From Paraspadella gotoi (Eukaryota; Chaetognatha): a DNA stretch of 64,000 nt. This document shows, piece after piece, positions 1 through 10,165 of this stretch. Under the pieces are notes generated by a model that did not search any database, was not told where the DNA came from, and worked only from the letters and a program-made list of their open reading frames with translations. Position 1 is the first letter of the stretch; every line of letters starts with the position of its first letter. The position numbers were made by a program, and so were the translations under genes. The DNA lies in contig CM119269.1 in assembly GCA_051294375.1 (NCBI GenBank), positions 7,019,552 through 7,083,551 on the forward strand, given 5' to 3'.

Positions 1-1605
1 AGAGAGAGAGAGAGAGAGAAGAGAAGAGAGAAAAAATAAAAAAATCTTAAAAGACTCAAGATCGAGCCAGAGCCCACTATCATAGAAAATTTAATGAAAA
101 AACCCGGAGAAAAAAACGAATGAATCTGCGGATAACGAATTGTTTGATGTACTTAGTAATTGATTGAAGAATACTAATTGATTGATGTAATAGTAATTTA
201 TGATGTAATAGGAATTGGATTAATTTTGATTCGATGATTAATCAAATTATTGATTGCGATGATAGTCATTCACTGCCTGTTGTATTGATAGTCATTCAGT
301 GATGCGATGCATTGTCATTCATTTGATTCGATGATTGCATTCAGTTGATTGCGATGATAGTCAATAAAACAAACAAAATGCGGTAAGTGTTGATGAAAGA
401 TGAGAGAGAAAGGAAGAGAGAGATGAGAAGAAAGAGAGAGAGAGAAAGAAAGAGAGAGAGAGAGAAAAGAGAGAGATGAGGAGAGAGAAAGGAAAGAGAA
501 TAAATCCACGAAAATCTCGGATGAAATATGGGATTTTTGTTTTGTATTTGAAAAAAAGCGCGGAATTAAAATGGCAATAATAAAAAGTTTTTTAGAAGGC
601 AAAAAATAATCAGAATTTTTCAAAAAAACAAACGATCACGCAAAGATCGGACAGATAGGGACAGACACACACAGAGAGACAGAGATGACAGAGGAGAGAG
701 AGAGAAAAGAGGAGAGGGGATGGAGGAGAGACAGCCCCCTGCAGAGAAAAATGAGAAAGAGGGAATCAGAGCGATATTATAATTAATTAAAGAGATGAGA
801 GAGTGAGAAGCTCTAGAGCCCCTACTCGTGTTAAGAGATCCCAAATCAGCAGTACTTATGGCGCCGCAGCGTAGCGTGAGCTATTCTCTACCAAAGGACC
901 GGTGTTTCGCGCCCTGTTCCGGTATCGTTTTTTACATTAGGTTGAACCCACATTATATCTAAAATTTTTGTAAAAAAAAAAAAAGAGGAGAAGAGACGAG
1001 AGAGAGAGAGAGGAAAGAAGCTGGACAGACCGCTGCAGAGCCGGCAACTCGTTTTTAGAAGAAGCAGCCAGTAGTGACGCGAGAAAAAGAGGAGAGAGGG
1101 AGAGAGCGACATATAATTTAAAACGTTTTTTGTTTTGTAAAATAAAAACATTAAACAATTACCAATATGATATAAACATGGGATTTAGATTACTGATGAT
1201 TGGTTAGAAGCCATTCATAGAAAATTCAACTCCCTATGATATCACACTTTTCAGAAGCCATGATTGCAAAAAAGCGAGACCGAAAGCTAAACCGAAAAAA
1301 AAATTTAGACAGGACGGGCTTTGCCCGCCTGGCTCGTTACCATTAATAAGGATATTTGTTTGTTTTGATAAAAATGTAAACAAAACATTAATACTGTCTG
1401 ACTCAATTTTAAGGACATCGGATGATGACAAGCTGAATATAAATTATAATTAATCTATTAATTTAATTAATTAATTAATCTATTAATTAATTAATGTAAT
1501 CTTATTAATTAATTAATCTGAATTGAATTAATATTCACATTAATTAACTTAATGTGATCGTAGGCAGATCCGATCTTGTTACTGCTCAAACTTGTTTACA
1601 CCAAT
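1..1605 (+). repeat. GA-rich composite repeat unit, right part (copy 1)
   Basis: Closely matches 23,100-24,703 with many small indels. In order it has GA-rich tracts (1-500), a degenerate 22-24-bp minisatellite around 195-360 (core GCGATGATAGTCATTCA), further GA tracts (660-1,110), a segment containing AACTCGTTTTTAGAAGAAGC (near 1,047), an ATTAATTA-rich tract (1,441-1,560) and the end motif GTAGGCAGATCCGA...GCTCAAACTTGTT (1,562-1,602). The same end motif closes the element at 24,703, so this is probably the right part of the same family, cut by the window edge. ORFs here are low-complexity shadows of the microsatellites. Confidence 0.75.
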
Positions 1606-2770
1606 AAGTCACTTCGCCTTGACATGTCTTAGAGATATCATTTAAGTGGAACCAAAAAGAAAATATAAAGAACGCAGATTGATTTAAAAATTGGGCGTGG
1701 AAAATGACCTTTTTTTGTAGATTATTTTCAACGCGTGGGTTCGATTGATTTGAAATGTTACAATGAGACAATATTGACATATTTCCTATCTAAAGTAAAA
1801 ATAGTTTAAAATATTTAAATAACATTATAAACGACCAGGTAACTTGCCTATCTATCTATAATCTTTTTACCTTCTCTCATCCTCTCACCATCACTGACTT
1901 CGTCTCCATCTCGAAGTCTTCCAAAACCATCTCTCGTTTTGAAATATTATGCCTCGCCTCCTACATTTAAACCTCTTTTTCTCTCTCTCTCTCGTTTACG
2001 TTTTTGGTTCTATCCGAGTCGTATTTGACCTATCGGTCTGATATCTTTGTTCGGTCACCTCAAAATTTACAGAGAGAGAAATTACGTTTTGAGTTTTACT
2101 TTGGACCTTTTCGCGTCTTAATATTAATCAGAATTCGACTCGATATTCAGCAAAGATTCAAGTATTCATGTCGAAAAGATCCTTCGTCACTCCGCGGGCG
2201 TGAAGGAGAAACACCTTCACACTCATCTCTCCCAAGTCTCTAATGAACTGCCCATCTCAAGTCTCTCATACCCATCTCTAATCTACGCCCACCCCATCTC
2301 TAATCTACTCCCCATCTCTAATCCCCTCCCCATTTCTAAATCTCTCCCCATATCCAGTCCAAACACCATCTGTCTTTCGATTTAAAAGTGAGACCCTTTA
2401 ATTTTCGTTTCGATCTCATCGCGTTTTATTTCACGATTCCACTTTCTGCCACTCGGTACCGCTCGCTGCTGCTCCCTGCCGATCGCTGCCACTCGCTTCC
2501 ATTCGATTCCATCAACTTGGATTTTTTGATTATTTTTTTTTTCTTTCCGTTTTCGCTCAATTTCCCCTGATTACTTTTTTCTTTTCGTTCCATGCATTTT
2601 AATTTCATCCGTCTAATTTTAATCTTCGAGTTATTTTGTTTAAAAGCTTGAGATTTATTTTACGCATTGCTTCGATGTCATTTATTTTTTTTTGCTTTTC
2701 TGACATTCGATGTCTGTGAACATTTTATATTTAACGTCTGACCTGGGTCCCCGACTGATTTCTTCAGCGG

Positions 2771-2773
<3 letters not shown>
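1606..2773. other. No gene seen; AT-rich then C/T-rich spacer
   Basis: Single-copy-looking AT-rich DNA followed by a pyrimidine-rich stretch (1,860-2,380) with loose CCCATCTCTAAT repeats. Open frames are short, hydrophobic or Ser/Pro low complexity, with no splice-site support. Confidence 0.6.
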
Positions 2774-2863
<90 letters not shown>

Positions 2864-2874
2864 CCTTCCCCCTC

Positions 2875-2960
<86 letters not shown>

Positions 2961-2971
2961 CTCTCTCTCTC
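2774..2971. repeat. (CT)n then (CTTT)n microsatellite
   Basis: About 90 bp of nearly pure CT dinucleotide is followed after a short CCCTTCCCC interruption by about 20 CTTT units (2,881-2,960) and more CT. ORFs across it on both strands are artefacts. Confidence 0.97.
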
Positions 2972-3349
2972 CCTTCCCCCTCGATTAGGATCATTCTCTG
3001 GATGGAATAGTTCGAGAAAAAAAAAGTGTTAAAATCCACCAAAAAAATTCAAACTAAAAGTAAAACAATTTTTTCCCGATGGTCTAAGGATTTTTGTTAA
3101 AAAACAAAACAGTGCAATAAAATCCACGATTATATCTCGCGCACGGAGATTAATGACAAAGAAAATAATTATGTTGACTGAACTACTGAAGAAAAGTATA
3201 ATAAAAAGGAAAACAACATTCGCAAATGGTGAAACATAATTGGTTAAACTCATTGACTTCGGCTGAGGTTTAATGGTTCGAATCTTGTGACCCACTTCAC
3301 ATACTTAAAATACTTAAAAACATAAAATTTTAAAAATACGTGAAAAAAA
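2972..3349. other. AT-rich spacer, no gene seen
   Basis: Holds one B-box-like string (GGTTCGAATCT near 3,274) but no convincing tRNA fold or A-box. Confidence 0.5.
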
Positions 3350-3634
3350 ATTGAATTTTGAAACGACAAACCTCTATCAAAGAACAACAACAACTTCAAC
3401 AACAACAACAACAACTTCAACCGCGGCAGAAAAAGACAAAAAAAATGCGTCCATCCGTCTTTTGTTTTTTGGCGCTAACGACGACGACGATGATCTTTTG
3501 TTTCGCCCCGACTCGAGCCTCAATCTGGAGCAGAAGATCGATTGAGGCGACGCGCGGCGGGCGAATCGGAAGATGGCAGCTTCCATTTCACCACCGAAAA
3601 TCAAACTTGGGGAGGACGTTTACGTCGGGATAGG
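3350..3634 (+). CDS. Possible exon, Thr/Gln-rich, ending at an AG|GTGAGA donor
   Basis: Three plus-strand frames each look coding in part. The frame from 3,350 gives Thr-rich sequence and then FGANDDDDDLLFRPDSS (stop at 3,545). The frame open from 3,494 reads through SEDGSFHFTTENQTWGGRLR to a good donor at 3,635 (AG|GTGAGA). A third frame has polyGln, then ATG at 3,445 with a hydrophobic start (MRPSVFCFLALTTTTMIFCF), and stops at 3,633. The first two would form one exon if there is a one-base indel near 3,495-3,540. No start codon or acceptor is clear. Composition resembles the exons at 9.8 and 11.3 kb on the same strand, so it could be an upstream exon of that locus. Function unknown. Confidence 0.3.
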
Positions 3635-5081
3635 GTGAGATGAAAGTGGGGGGTTGGGGGGGGGGAGGAGAAGGAGGATGAGGAGGAGGAAGAGGAGGAG
3701 GTGATGGGATAGAGTATGAGATAGAATTGGATGGAATAACGGTAGTAAAAAGGTGATATTATTATGTAGAGAATTAGTTGGCCTTTCTTAAAACTAAGAG
3801 CTAATAATAAAGGGACGCCAATGAGGTCAAGGTTTTAACCAAAAAAGGTCAGCAACGAAAAGGAAAAAAACAAAGACAAATTTATTGAATTTGGTTTCGA
3901 AGGCGAAAAGACAAAGTCGGCGTTCGTGGATGAAGGACAAAGTGGAAGAATCCGAAGGAAAATAGAAGGACAAGGTTTCATTCGAAGCGTGAAGGACCAA
4001 GCTCGATGATTTGCTTGGTTTCGCTTGGCTGAAATCTCCTTAGTTTGTTTAGATTATCAATTGATTGGGTGGGATGTAATTTTAATCAATATTAGTATTG
4101 AAAATTAGTACTGAAGATTATATATTGGCCTTAATTGAGTTGTGTTATCTTCGCCGAGATTGGCCTTGATTGGCCCTTTGTTTTTATTAGCTTGCATTGT
4201 AACCGCTTGGCCACGATTGGCTTCGATATGAATGACTTGGATTAGCTAACATTAATTTTCGGCTCAAGAAAAAGGGAGTCAGTTTGTCTCTCCAGGGTCT
4301 TCGGGTGTGCGGCCCCGTTTGTTCATTGTAGTGGCTGAGAGTCTGAGAGTTTTGATAAAATGTAGTTCGAGAACATCTCTTCTCTTTTATTCAGACTCCG
4401 AGGAAACGAGGGACTAAGTTACGGCGTTCGACGCCGTGAAATTATTAATAAATTAATACTAAATTATTAATAAATAGGCTAAGGGCGGAGACTGAGCGTG
4501 AAAGAGGAAGGAACCTTTCACGCTTCGTCGACTTTAGGTTGCGATTGTGAATGAAAGAAAAACGTTGTGAATGAAATCGTGAACAAAACAAATCATATAA
4601 ATGATATAAATATTGAATATATATGGTATTAGGCCGGTCAGTCGCATGTAAATAAAAAAATTTGATTAGTATTAATTTGGTAACAAAATTAAAAAAATGT
4701 CCATTAATCAATTACTCTGGCTGGGTGTAAACGGGACTGTGAGAGAGACTTGATTGCAGAGTTTCCCTATGAAAATAGTAAAACGAATATGAAGATTATC
4801 TAATATCCATTCATCAGACAAATTAGCTATCTTGCCCCTCATTTGGTATTTTAAGGCCTCCATCAAATTAACCTATAAAAAATATTGAAACATATGGCAA
4901 AGTCTAATAATATACGTAGTATGTAGCTTATTTTATGAAATAATAGATAATTTTTTTATTATTGGCTGTACCATTTCCATAATGAAAAGTTTGGTGTGGC
5001 AAAGCGATCGTTGTTGTTATTCTTAATCTTCCTTATCAGAATAATTATTAAGGAAATGTCGGGCGCAATTTGAGACTGAGT
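3635..5081. other. No gene seen; purine tract and a dispersed repeat
   Basis: 3,640-3,710 is G/A-rich (GGGGG and GAGGAG runs). 4,715-4,990 is a moderately repeated sequence: it shares ACTGTGAGAGAG...CTTGATTG, an AGGCCT...GGGGCAAGAT segment (inverted) and GTAGCTTATTT...AATAGATAATTTTT with 10,475-10,640. The rest is AT-rich with no supported reading frame. Confidence 0.5.
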
Positions 5082-5450
5082 TTATTGTGCGATTCTTCCT
5101 TCGGGCGAGTTGGAATATTTGCCCTGCTGGGTCTGGGGGTTAGGTTCAGGGCCAGGCAATGGGACAGATTTGGCTCCGAGAGCTGGTTGAATCCTTTTGG
5201 CCACTGGAGTCTTGGGGTTCAGGATCGGAATAGATTTGACTCCAGGTCCCTGGGTGACGGGTTTCGTGGTCGGCACTGGGAACAATTCGAGTTTAAGGGC
5301 CGGAGGGTTCGATTTAGCGCCAGGTCCCGAGTTTGTGGGTTCGGGTTTCGCCTGGCGACCTTGAAGAGACTGGACGCTCTTTTCTTCGACGATGGATTGG
5401 GCGATTTTTGCCTGAAGGTGCGGTAGTTGCAGGAGGTTTGACGTATTCAT
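5082..5450 (-). CDS. Proline-rich 122-aa protein with GxKS repeats, single exon
   Basis: The start ATG sits in a strong Kozak-like context (CGCCACCAATGA) and the frame ends in a TAA. The protein begins MNTSNLLQLPHLQAKIAQ and becomes rich in Pro, Lys, Ser and Gln. Three spaced units share a core: PGAKSNP, PGVKSIP and LGAKSVP (about residues 53-105), roughly 25-28 residues apart. No signal peptide, membrane segment or catalytic motif is visible. Base composition is clearly more GC-rich than the flanks, which supports coding. The reverse frame is also open but lacks structure. A dispersed GC-rich repeat begins 130 bp upstream. I do not recognise the family; a disordered linker or repeat-element protein is possible. 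Confidence 0.45.
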   Translation of the reverse strand: MNTSNLLQLPHLQAKIAQSIVEEKSVQSLQGRQAKPEPTNSGPGAKSNPPALKLELFPVPTTKPVTQGPGVKSIPILNPKTPVAKRIQPALGAKSVPLPGPEPNPQTQQGKYSNSPEGRIAQ

Positions 5451-5580
5451 TGGTGGCGCGAATATTTGAGATTTTAGTTAAATTTTCTTTCTTTTGTTTG
5501 TTTATTTCTTGGGGAGATTTTGTCTTTGGAGATTTATTTTTGATTTTGTCTGAAAGATGAGTCACCATTTTAGGGGTCTC

Positions 5581-5766
5581 ATGGCAAAAGCCGGGTTGCC
5601 TGTGATGCCCATTGGGATGGGGCATCTCACTGTTGGCTTTGGGGGCTTCCGACCCTCAGTGACGCCTCCAGTCACTGGCGCGATTACTCTAGGACGGTCT
5701 CGCTTTGCCAACGCAGAGGGAAGTCGTGAGGACTGTGGATGGAACACTACGCCTGGGATGGAACTA
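5581..5766 (+). repeat. GC-rich dispersed repeat, truncated copy 1
   Basis: First 185 bp of a family seen in full at 16,215-16,476, 26,782-27,036 and (inverted) 39,220-39,469. It starts TGGCAAAAGCCGGGTTGCC and stops after GGGATGG. Homology begins and ends abruptly in AT-rich DNA. Open frames inside (GLPVMPIGMG...) are not conserved between copies, so this looks like a short interspersed element rather than a gene. Confidence 0.8.
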
Positions 5767-6304
5767 GCGTCTAGCTTAAGTCGAGGTACGTTGGGAGAAA
5801 CGTGTTACGAGTCCAAAACATCTCCTCAATTGATACATATATATATGTATATATCAGCAACGCAATAGGAAAATGATCTTATCACTTATCACTAACTAAA
5901 GTTCACGGATTCTTGCCCGAGTCAAAAGTCTACCTATAAATATAATTGCCGATTCATAAAAATCATCTGTACCCACCGAGCACATGAAATATGGGAGCAA
6001 ACAACATATCTCAGAGGGCGACTGGTCAATGGTCATTTGGCCTTCTATCAGTTACTTCAGAGTAAAAATCTTATCATTTTATTAGAAAAACGCAATTTTA
6101 TTACAATCAATTTAATTAAATATGTATCTTTAAGAAAAATAAAAAAATTGATAGACACTTTTTTTGACGTTCAGTTAACACTACACTAGTATTTACGATT
6201 TTATATTTAAAGTCAAGCACTTAAACAGTCGAGGTAAGTCAACCTTGCATATTTCGGGTCCCAGAGAAGCCCGAGATTTCGAGTCAGACCGAATGTTCAA
6301 AATT
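5767..6304. other. AT-rich spacer, no gene seen
   Basis: No supported frame. It lies just downstream of the minus-strand secreted-peptide gene and would contain its 3' UTR. Confidence 0.5.
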
Positions 6305-6802
6305 TTATCCAAATTTACGACCAAAACGACGAGAACGACGGGACTTACGGAAACGAGGAACGCTAGGAACGCTAGGAAGGCGACGAACAATCCTAATTCG
6401 AGGAATATGACGAACAACTTTACGTCTCCTCCTCCATGGAGATCTCTTCACATTTTTCAAAACTTCACTTTTCTCCTCCTCATCTTCATCATCCTCTTCG
6501 TCTTCCTCTTTTCTCTCCAAGGCGCCGTCTTCCTCGTCTTCTTCCTCTTCTTCGTCCTCGGCGCCGCGACTCGCCAGGTCGGCGTCATCGGCGTCGTCCT
6601 CCAGATCCGCCTCTTTGATAATTCCTCAGCATCCGACGAAGCTTGTCCACGTAGTTGCCTTTAAGAAACAATTGATCAAATGTAATTAAATAACATTTAA
6701 AACAAATTAATTAATTAAATTACCCTCGTGATCTGAGCTCTCCGCCATGAGGTAGCCCATGGCCAGCACCACAAGAGTTACGACGAGCAACTTGCTCGCC
6801 AT
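6305..6802 (-). CDS. Secreted acidic-propeptide / cationic-peptide precursor (two exons)
   Basis: Exon 1 (6,802-6,724) encodes MASKLLVVTLVVLAMGYLMA, a textbook signal peptide, then ESSDHE, and ends at a donor G|GTAATT. Exon 2 (best joined at an AG ending at 6,613, exon 6,612-6,305) keeps the frame open to TAA. It gives an about 128-aa precursor: a long Asp/Glu block, then LKNVKR as a dibasic cleavage site, then 45 residues starting SPWRRRR with 19 Arg/Lys and no acidic residue, ending in Phe-Gly. A stronger-looking acceptor (TTTCTTAAAG, AG at 6,660-6,659) would run into a stop after about 25 codons unless there is an indel. Layout (signal, anionic propart, basic site, cationic C-terminus, possible C-terminal Gly amidation) is that of secreted antimicrobial-type or neuropeptide-type precursors; cnidarian arminins share this organisation. 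The family assignment is inference. Confidence 0.6.
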
Positions 6803-6818
6803 CGTTCTGAAACAAAAC
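6803..6818 (-). promoter_or_regulatory. 3' splice acceptor 4 nt before the start codon
   Basis: On the minus strand the sequence reads TTTTGTTTCAG followed by AACG and the ATG of the secreted precursor. This is a strong acceptor. It can end a 5'-UTR intron or be the trans-splice acceptor of a spliced leader, which places the start only 4 nt into the exon. Confidence 0.55.
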
Positions 6819-6871
6819 GGATGATATAGTTTTAATCTTTTTAATTAACAAATTTTGATTTTATTTTATTG

Positions 6872-6922
6872 TTACAAGAGCAGACATGTTTCGGCTCACA
6901 GTACGAGCCTTCATCAGCGCAT
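6872..6922 (-). ncRNA. Hammerhead ribozyme motif (minimal, Penelope-like type)
   Basis: On the minus strand: CTGATGA (6,917-6,911), stem II GGCTC/GAGCC perfect with a 7-nt loop, GAAA, a one-pair stem III (C-AT-G) and cleavage triplet GTC ending at 6,883. Stem I is short (GCG with TGC, one wobble). All core bases expected for activity are present. The downstream bases (TGCTC..ACAATAAAA..AAAATC) resemble those after the 35.5-kb motif, so this is a relic of a Penelope-like terminal repeat. It points toward the secreted-peptide gene, 80 bp away. Confidence 0.75.
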
Positions 6923-7571
6923 AAAATTCGTTGCAAAAATAAAATCAAACTTTGTTAATCTCTCAAACAACGAAAAAAGAAAGGATAATTACCATGAATA
7001 TTTTTAATGCAAAAGATATTAAAAATTATACAAAAAAATCTTATTTTTATAAAAATTGATAAAAAGTTTAAAAATATTTTTATTATGAAAAAAATTAGTG
7101 ATACTGTTTAATTTTACAGTAAGATTAATGAGTAGCTTAAATATTACTCATTTAATAATCAAAAAGTAAGAATAAAGCATATAAAATTATAAAAAATATA
7201 TAAAACAAAAATTCATTTTATTATTATAACAAATACTTTATTTTTGTTCTAATCTATATGGTCACCTTATCTATACCTTTATCTGGCTAGTAACAATAAT
7301 CTTCAGCCCACATCGTATCTTTATTCTCAGAAAAAATCCTGAAATATTTTTGGATTCTTCTAAGGACGTGGATCTACAGTAATAAGTTTTACCTTTTAAT
7401 GTGTATATGCAGGTTAGAGGTAATAAAAAGTCTTTTCGGATAAAAGCCACCATGTAAATGCTAGATTTTATAAAAATTAAAGTTAGTTGGGGCATAAGTT
7501 GTTATACTAGTCTCGTAATGCTGTCAGGAAATAAAGTAGAGCAGGTAAAATATAAGAAGGTTCAGGCTTGA

Positions 7572-7601
7572 GTCGGGATCTGCTGAAAGCAGATCCGACT
7601 A
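7572..7601. repeat. Solo GTCGGATCTGC hairpin
   Basis: GTCGGGATCTGCT-GAA-AGCAGATCCGAC folds into an almost perfect stem. The same hairpin opens the element at 21,747 and sits in the palindrome at 35,705, so this may be a solo end of that family. Confidence 0.6.
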
Positions 7602-7924
7602 AAAATGGCCAGTTGAAAAAAATTAAAAACTAGCATAAGGAACCCCCCATGGTCTCTTTTATGGAATGTGAATAGTTTCACGAATGGGTTCTTTCTGATC
7701 CAAAAGTCGACAACGGGTTACGCCATATAGATCATTTAAAATGTATTTATTTATCTTCTGGTAATTACTTAATTTTTTAATATATTTTACAGTTTTATAT
7801 CAAATAAATAATAGCAAATATAACATGAATTGGAGACCTTTTTGTCCAAAAAATGTAGAGTAGTTACAGTAGGGTGACTGGAATCGATCAAGAGACTTAC
7901 CGGTCGTAGAATAGAATCCAGAAA

Positions 7925-7962
7925 CAGGACAGGACAAACAGGACAAACAGGACAAACAGGAC
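7925..7962. repeat. 9-bp tandem repeat
   Basis: About 3.5 copies of GGACAAACA, preceded by a shortened CAGGA unit. Confidence 0.85.
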
Positions 7963-8965
7963 TTCGTCGTTGCAGGAAACGACCTTGAAGTTGAACTAGG
8001 GTTCCGTTAACTGTTAATTTTTTTAGGAATTTCGCTTAACCGTTAAAACTAAAATTTTTAACGGTTAACCGTTAAAATCGGTTAATTTTATAATTTAACT
8101 TTAAATTTAAAATATTATTATTTAAATCAAACTAAAGTATTAAATGGTATTTTATCTTTTACTCTTGCTCCAAAATCTTCTTTATCTTCTATTTCAGATA
8201 GATTGGGTACACATTTTAGTTGGTAAATGAAAAATTTGTTTGAGCAAATTATCTTGAATCTATCTGTGATAATTTAACATAATCAGATAATGCACTGATA
8301 AATCTTGCATACAAAACTTTTTCTTTTGCCTCAATAGCATAATAAAATAAAAGAAAAACCACAATCAAATTCTAATTTCATATTTTATTTTTTCTTTCTC
8401 TTTCTGTCTCTCGCTTTCTCTTTTTCTTTCGTTATTTCTCTTCATTAATTTTCTAGTTGTTAGTTTCTTGAACGCTTGTTTTCTGTTTTTATTTTTACAT
8501 AAACCATCACCATAAACTTAATTTATGAATATTAATTTATTGATTGAATATTTGATTGATCGATTGATCAAAAGATTTATTGATTTTTAGATATTTTTTT
8601 TCAGTTTTATTAAAAAATATATCATGATTGAAGGATAGTTTAGGTTAGCCTTAATAATCTTTTAATTTATTATTATATTTATTTATTTTTTTATTATTAT
8701 TCTTTTTATTCATTTTTGTCTTATTTCATTTGCTTCTTTGTTCGTTTTAAAGAGTGAAATAATAATAAAATAATAATGAAATATTAATAAAATAGGATAT
8801 GAAATTGATACAACCAATATAAAAATTATCCATTCATTTAATAAAAAAGCTATCTGTTTTATTATCTTTGTTATTTCATATAAGAATTTAATTTGCAAGA
8901 ATGAAAAAAAATGTACGCATGTGAAGCGAAATTTGAAATTTGAGAGAGTGAGAGAGCGATTTTGA

Positions 8966-9182
8966 GAGATTCTTAGCAATTATATAATTAAATCTTATTA
9001 GAAATTCTAAGCAATCATATAATTAAATCTTATTAAAGATTCTAAGCAATCATATAATTAAATCTTATTAGAGATTCTAAGCAATTATATAATTAAATAT
9101 TATTAAAGATTCTAAGCAATTATATAATTAAATCTTATTAGAAATTCTAAGCAATCATATAATTAAATCTTAATAGAGATTC
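8966..9182. repeat. 35-bp tandem repeat, about 6 copies
   Basis: Unit GATTCTAAGCAATCATATAA followed by TTAAATCTTATTAGA. Copies differ at a few sites (CAAT/TCAT, AGA/AAA), showing some age. No ORF. Confidence 0.9.
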
Positions 9183-9602
9183 ACGGTGTGACAACGGGTT
9201 ATTAGGCAATGAAGTCGGGAGGATTTAGGGGGTGAATGAGAGGTGATTCGGTTCACTGTCCCGGCGCCCATGGATCGTAATGGGTCCATGGGCGCGAGGG
9301 TCAAGGGCGAAGACATTAGGATCCCGAAATCGATGTCGTCGGCACAAAAAAAAAAAACCAAAAAAAAAACCACTTTTTCTTTTCTTCTTCTTTCTTTTAC
9401 TTCTTTTCTTCTTCGTTCTTCTTCCTCCTCAATTTATTTTTTCGTCTCCTTCTTCGTTCTTCTTCTTTATATTTCTCTTCTCTCCTTCCAAACACAGGGA
9501 TCGACCCAGATTTTTTTTTTGTCAAGTGAATAGAAAACCGCAAATTACTCTGCGCCAGAAAGGATTAACCCATACAAGCGTCGCTGCTTAGCAACGGGGA
9601 TC
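9183..9602. other. Unassigned; TTC-rich tract, no gene supported
   Basis: Open frames of about 100 codons are Phe/Ser/Leu low complexity from a CTT/TTC tract (9,370-9,490). The perfect GCGCCCATGGATC...GGATCC-type symmetry near 9,265-9,295 (CGCCCATGGA / TCCATGGGCG) is a short inverted repeat. Confidence 0.45.
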
Positions 9603-9611
9603 GTAGAGAGA

Positions 9612-9646
<35 letters not shown>

Positions 9647-9660
9647 GGAGAGAGGGTCGG
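9603..9660. repeat. (GA)n microsatellite
   Basis: GA/GATA tract ending in GGGGGCGGGG. Confidence 0.95.
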
Positions 9661-9837
9661 GGGGCGGGGTCAGGAAGACTGCGTTGGAACTGTGAAAAAG
9701 TCAAATTGATTTTCAACTGTAATTTTTCACCAATGAATTTTAGAAAAGCAGTTTGACTTGAAAAACGATTTATATTGTTCTGTCCATAACTAACGAGTTA
9801 TTATGTTTGTTTATTCCTCGCGGGTGGAAAATGACAG

Positions 9838-10163
9838 GAGTTCGGGTTTGGATCAATTCCCAAGTTTTTCGCCGTCGCTTCCCTTCAACAAAAGCGACAA
9901 CAACAACAACACCATCAGGGCCAACTTCTTCAGTCTCAACAACGGCAACCCGTGTACTATTCGGGAATCGAACCCGAGACCTTCTTCGTCATCGACGGAG
10001 GATCCTCGCCGTCGGTGAAAACAGAGGCCAAAACAAGGAGGGGCGAAACAACGGGAGACGAAACAGCGTCGAGAAAAGCAACAACGATAACGACAACAAC
10101 AGATTCGATGACTTTCAACGCGAAATCTCCAACGAAGAAAAAGATTTCTGTTGTTCCTTCGTG
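9838..10163 (+). CDS. Internal exon of a Gln/Thr-rich disordered protein
   Basis: One frame is open from an acceptor-like AATGACAG (exon start 9,838, phase 0) to a perfect donor TG|GTGAGTG at 10,164 (phase 2), 108 codons. It reads FGFGSIPKFFAVASLQQKRQ, then a Gln/His stretch (QQQQHHQGQLLQSQQRQ), then a Ser/Thr/Lys-rich tail (EAKTRRGETTGDETASRKAT). Frames in the other phases hit stops or run into the tetranucleotide repeat and are shadows. Composition suggests a nuclear regulator or other disordered protein; no domain is visible. The phase does not join directly to the next exon at 11,259 (phase 1), so either another exon lies between or they belong to different genes. Confidence 0.5.
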
Positions 10164-10165
10164 GT

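Larger units (their letters stand above)
6930..8965. other. AT-rich intergenic DNA, no convincing gene
   Basis: Contains a solo hairpin (7,572-7,601), a 9-bp tandem array (7,925-7,962) and palindromic TTAACGGTTAACCGTTAA near 8,060. A 74-codon minus frame (7,271-7,495) has no start or splice support. Confidence 0.5.

Noticed and set aside
2710-3042. SL/FLS and RE/KE-repeat proteins
   Set aside because: Translations of (CT)n and (CTTT)n on both strands; the same applies to 14,939-15,336, 15,585-15,945, 23,506-24,247, 25,585-25,885 and 26,186-26,512.
3245-3295. tRNA-derived SINE suggested by GGTTCGAATCTTGTGACCCA
   Set aside because: B-box-like string present, but no A-box at the right spacing and no second copy seen.
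7271-7495. Minus-strand exon of 74 codons
   Set aside because: No start, splice sites, repeats or composition signal beyond the AT-rich background.
8966-9182. CRISPR-like array (35-bp periodicity)
   Set aside because: Units are directly adjacent without unique spacers, and the DNA is eukaryotic; it is a plain tandem repeat.
9955-10020. tRNA on the minus strand suggested by CGGGTTCGATTCCCG
   Set aside because: Only the T-arm is tRNA-like. No D-arm, anticodon arm or acceptor stem can be drawn, and the same bases are explained by the coding exon 9,838-10,163.
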